A stretch of DNA of 64,000 nucleotides from Burkholderia cenocepacia (lineage in GTDB: Bacteria; Pseudomonadota; Gammaproteobacteria; Burkholderiales; Burkholderiaceae), in contig NZ_UAQZ01000007.1 of assembly GCF_900446215.1 (NCBI RefSeq), positions 434,001 through 498,000 on the forward strand. The letters run 5' to 3'. The notes beneath the pieces were generated by a model. That model did not search any database and was not told where the DNA came from. It saw nothing but the letters and a program-made list of their open reading frames with translations. Positions 61,352 through 64,000 of this stretch are shown here, piece by piece. A program made the translations under genes and the position numbers. Position 1 is the stretch's first letter; each line of letters starts with the position of its first letter.

Positions 61352-63019
61352 ATGAAAAAGCTGCCTCCCAACGCCCATCCCGATCATCTGAAAAAGCAGG
61401 CCAAGGCGTTGTTGCGCCTGTACCGGCAGGGTGACGCCGATGCCGTCGCGCGCTTCGTCGAGTCGCTGCCCGCCGCCGCGAATCGCACGCACGACGAAAC
61501 GCTCGCGCTCGGGCTGCGCCTGCACGACGCGCAGTCCTGCATCGCGCGCGAGTACGGTTTTGCTTCGTGGGCCGATCTCGGCGTGTTCGTCGAAACCCAT
61601 GCGCTCACGCGGGAACCGCGGCCGCTGCTGATCCGCCGCTGGCTCGAGCTCGCTTACGGCGCCGACGTGACGGGCGGCTTCGACGCGGCCCAGCCGCGCG
61701 TCGCCGCGCAATTGCTGCTCGATCATCCCGATCTCGTTTCGGCGGACCCGACCATCGCGTGTGCGGCCGGCGATCTCGATGCGGTGAAGGCCGCGCTGGC
61801 CGCCGATCCCGGCTGGATCGCGCGCGCCGGCGGGGCGCTGAAGCTGCCGCCGCTCGTCGCCGTCACGCATTCGCGGCTCGGGCAGCTTCCCGAATTCGCG
61901 GCGAGGTTGCGTGCGTGCGCGCGTCATCTGCTCGATGCGGGCGCCGATCCGAACCAGCGGATCGGCAACCGGTATCCGCCGGCCTCGCTCGCCGCGCCCG
62001 ATGCGTCGGCGCCGCTGTCGGCGCTCTATGGCGCCGCCGGCGTCCAGCGCGATCCGGCGCTCACCGCGATGCTGCTGGAAGCCGGCGCCGATCCGAACGA
62101 CGGCGAATCGCTGTATCACTCGGTGGAGAACCCGGCGTGCACGCGGCTGCTGCTCGAGCACGGCGCGCGGGTGGGCGGGACGAATGCGTTGCGACGCGCG
62201 CTCGACGTGCCGGACGCGGCCGCGCTCGAACTGCTGCTCGCGCATGGCGGCGATCCGAACGAACCGGCCGGCGAGGGGCCGACCAGGACGTGGGGCGCGC
62301 CGTTGCTGCGCGCGATCGCCGTGCGTTGCCCGGCGCGCCACGTCGCCGCGCTGCTGGCGGCCGGCGCCGATCCCCGCGCGCGGACCGCCGCGGGCGTCAG
62401 CGCGTACCGGCTCGCGATGCAGACCGGATCGTCCGATGTCGCGGCGCTGTTGCGCGCGGCCGGCGCGGAGGAGGCGCTCGATGCGCACGACGCGTTCGTG
62501 GCGGCGTGCGCGCGCGCCGATGCCGACGACGCACGGCGCATCCAGGCACGTCATCGCGAACTGCCCGGTGCGCTGTCCGACGACCGGCTGCGGTTGCTGC
62601 CGGACGCCGCCGCATGGGGTTCGCGCGATGCGGTGAAGGTGATGGTCGAGCTGGGCTGGCCGATCGACGCGCGCGGCGGCGACTGGGACGCGAGCGCGCT
62701 GAATCACGCGGTGTTCCGCGGCGATGCGGAACTGCTGGCGTTTCTGCTCGCGCACGGTGCGGGCTGGCGCGACCTGCACGGGTTCGGCAGCGACGCGCTC
62801 GGTACGTTGTCGTGGGCGTCGGTCAACGAACCGGAGGGAGCCGGTGAGGCCGACTGGGAGGCATGCGCGCGCGTGCTGCTTGCGCATGGCGTGCCGCCAG
62901 CGGTGCGCGATCCGTCGAATCCGGACGGCGTGCTGATCGACGGTCGCGCGATGCGGTTCTCCGAGGCCGTCACCGACGTGTTGCTCGGCAGCGACGGCGG
63001 GCGGCCCGTATCGACGTGA
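61352..63019 (+). CDS. Ankyrin-repeat protein
   Basis: A 555-residue soluble protein. After a Lys-rich N-terminal helix (MKKLPPNAHPDHLKKQAKALL) it is a string of ankyrin-like repeats with the GADP(N)xx/LLLxxGA pattern: LLDAGADPNQR, LLEAGADPNDG, LLEHGARVGG, LLAHGGDPNEP, LLAAGADPRAR and LLAHGAGW. It has no signal peptide or enzymatic domain. AGGA six bases before the ATG sets the start. Partners are probably intracellular proteins; several Burkholderia ankyrin proteins are of unknown role. Confidence 0.88.
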   Translation: MKKLPPNAHPDHLKKQAKALLRLYRQGDADAVARFVESLPAAANRTHDETLALGLRLHDAQSCIAREYGFASWADLGVFVETHALTREPRPLLIRRWLELAYGADVTGGFDAAQPRVAAQLLLDHPDLVSADPTIACAAGDLDAVKAALAADPGWIARAGGALKLPPLVAVTHSRLGQLPEFAARLRACARHLLDAGADPNQRIGNRYPPASLAAPDASAPLSALYGAAGVQRDPALTAMLLEAGADPNDGESLYHSVENPACTRLLLEHGARVGGTNALRRALDVPDAAALELLLAHGGDPNEPAGEGPTRTWGAPLLRAIAVRCPARHVAALLAAGADPRARTAAGVSAYRLAMQTGSSDVAALLRAAGAEEALDAHDAFVAACARADADDARRIQARHRELPGALSDDRLRLLPDAAAWGSRDAVKVMVELGWPIDARGGDWDASALNHAVFRGDAELLAFLLAHGAGWRDLHGFGSDALGTLSWASVNEPEGAGEADWEACARVLLAHGVPPAVRDPSNPDGVLIDGRAMRFSEAVTDVLLGSDGGRPVST

Positions 63020-63165
63020 ACCGACGCGGGCGGCCGCGCGGGGTGGCCTGCATTCGGCGTTGGGCCGCATTCTTCCTGTTGCGCGATGACATTTCGACGA
63101 AAGCTGAAACGTCGCGTGCACGACCGGCGTAAGCTCACCCGTCAACACTGTCCCTGGAGTTCGCG
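63020..63165. promoter_or_regulatory. Gap before the PEP-mutase-family gene
   Basis: 146 bp. It contains ATTTCGACGAAAG-like and AAACGTCGCG motifs. CTGGAG precedes the next start by about nine bases. No further element recognised. Confidence 0.25.
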
Positions 63166-64000
63166 ATGATCCGTTCCGACCTGCAAGCCCGCCACGCCGA
63201 AGCTTTCCGTGCGCTGCATACGCGCCCCGGCGCGTTCATCATCCCGAACCCGTGGGACGCCGGCACCGCGCGCCTGCTCGCGATGGCCGGCTTCGAGGCG
63301 CTCGCCACGACCAGCGCCGGCTACGCGTTTTCGAAAGGGCAGCCCGACAACGCGATTGACCGCGACGCGATGCTCGATCACATCGCCGATCTCGTCGCCG
63401 CGGGGGGCCTGCCGGTGAGCGCCGATCTCGAGAACGGCTTCGGCGACGCGCCCGGCACGGTGGCCGAAACGATCCGGCTGGCGGCCGAAGCCGGCGCGGT
63501 CGGTGGCTCGATCGAGGATGCGACCGGTCGCGCCGATACGCCGATCTATGCGCGCGACGCGTCGGTCGAGCGCATCGCGGCGGCCGTCGACGCGGCGCGC
63601 GCGCTGCCGTTTCCGTTCACGCTGACCGCCCGCTGCGAAAACTACCTGCACGGCCGCCGCGACCTCGACGACACGATCGCGCGGCTCGTCGCCTATCGCG
63701 ACGCCGGCGCCGACGTGCTGTACGCGCCCGGCATCACCGACGCCGACGAGATCGCGGCGGTGACGCGGGCGGTCGGCGCGCCGGTCAATGTCGTCATGGG
63801 CCTGCAGGGCGGGCTGCTGAGCCTCGACGAACTGGCGGCGCTCGGCGTGAAGCGTGTCAGCGTCGGCGGCGCGCTGGCGCGGGCCGCGCTCGGCGCGTTC
63901 CTGCGCGCGGCGACGGAGATGAGGCGCGACGGCACCTTCACCTTTACCCAGGCGGCCGTGCCGGGGCGCGATATCAACCGCTGGTTTGCGGCGCCGGATA
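63166..64000 (+). CDS. Isocitrate lyase / phosphoenolpyruvate mutase family protein (3' truncated by window)
   Basis: The first 278 codons of a protein that runs past the right edge. It starts with RSDLQARHAEAFRALHTRPGAFIIPNPWDAGTARLLA and has ATTSAGYAFSKG, the metal-binding VSADLENGFGD and SIEDATG blocks, and an ENYLHGR loop. This is the PEP-mutase/isocitrate lyase barrel; the Asp-Glu metal ligands are present. The subgroup acts on small 2-hydroxy- or oxo-acids such as methylisocitrate-like substrates, but the exact one is not clear. Only about 10-20 residues should be missing. Confidence 0.87.
   Translation, partial: MIRSDLQARHAEAFRALHTRPGAFIIPNPWDAGTARLLAMAGFEALATTSAGYAFSKGQPDNAIDRDAMLDHIADLVAAGGLPVSADLENGFGDAPGTVAETIRLAAEAGAVGGSIEDATGRADTPIYARDASVERIAAAVDAARALPFPFTLTARCENYLHGRRDLDDTIARLVAYRDAGADVLYAPGITDADEIAAVTRAVGAPVNVVMGLQGGLLSLDELAALGVKRVSVGGALARAALGAFLRAATEMRRDGTFTFTQAAVPGRDINRWFAAPD

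Overview
The window is high-GC (about 67%) DNA with strong GC-ending codon use and gene content typical of the Burkholderia cepacia complex. The layout of a PenR-type LysR regulator divergent from a class A beta-lactamase, next to a glycogen-debranching-type enzyme and a very large autotransporter, points to the second chromosome. That placement rests on gene content and recalled synteny, not on a search. No rRNA, tRNA, IS element, prophage or CRISPR array was seen.

Layout. 0-1.2 kb: a tandem duplication of a DUF2917 gene with its leader, then a small basic protein. 1.3-4.9 kb: a minus-strand operon for an M24-like peptidase, a fused epoxide-hydrolase/short-chain dehydrogenase and a PF10118 metal-dependent hydrolase. 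5.4-9.1 kb: a Tat-type HAD phosphatase, then an NfeD/slipin pair. 9.3-17.9 kb: an AraC regulator divergent from a six-gene valine/isobutyrate catabolic operon (acyl-CoA dehydrogenase, acyl-CoA ligase, mmsA, mmsB, enoyl-CoA hydratase, 3-hydroxyisobutyryl-CoA hydrolase). 18-25.3 kb: a LysR regulator with a DHA2 exporter, then a macA-macB-outer-membrane-factor efflux operon. 25.5-33 kb: housekeeping-like singles (methyltransferase, HD phosphohydrolase, XRE regulator, an HdeD-like protein fused to a possible papain-fold domain, OsmC, RNase T2, isochorismatase-like protein). 33.2-37.2 kb: glutaminase, an RstAB-like two-component system, azoreductase. 37.2-41.8 kb: a patatin-type Vd autotransporter, a divergent MreB paralogue, a YdcF/SanA-like protein. 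42.4-49.5 kb: a 2365-residue autotransporter with passenger repeats. 49.7-59.8 kb: debranching enzyme, small acidic protein, penR/penA, small membrane protein, ABM monooxygenase with MarR regulator, qseBC with divergent ygiW. 59.8-64 kb: RpiR regulator, GNAT acetyltransferase, ankyrin protein and a truncated PEP-mutase/isocitrate-lyase family gene.

The most striking feature is not a gene. Nine copies of a 64-bp unit lie in the gaps between 52.3 and 57.1 kb, all in one orientation. Each has an IHF-consensus-like site (ATCAA-N4-TTR) exactly 29 bp upstream of an inverted pair of DnaA-box-like nonamers separated by 17 bp, and the spacer carries an invariant CTTGCCAACA. This architecture resembles the E. 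coli datA and DARS loci and suggests a DnaA-titrating or DnaA-remodelling locus around the beta-lactamase genes. Function is inferred from sequence only.
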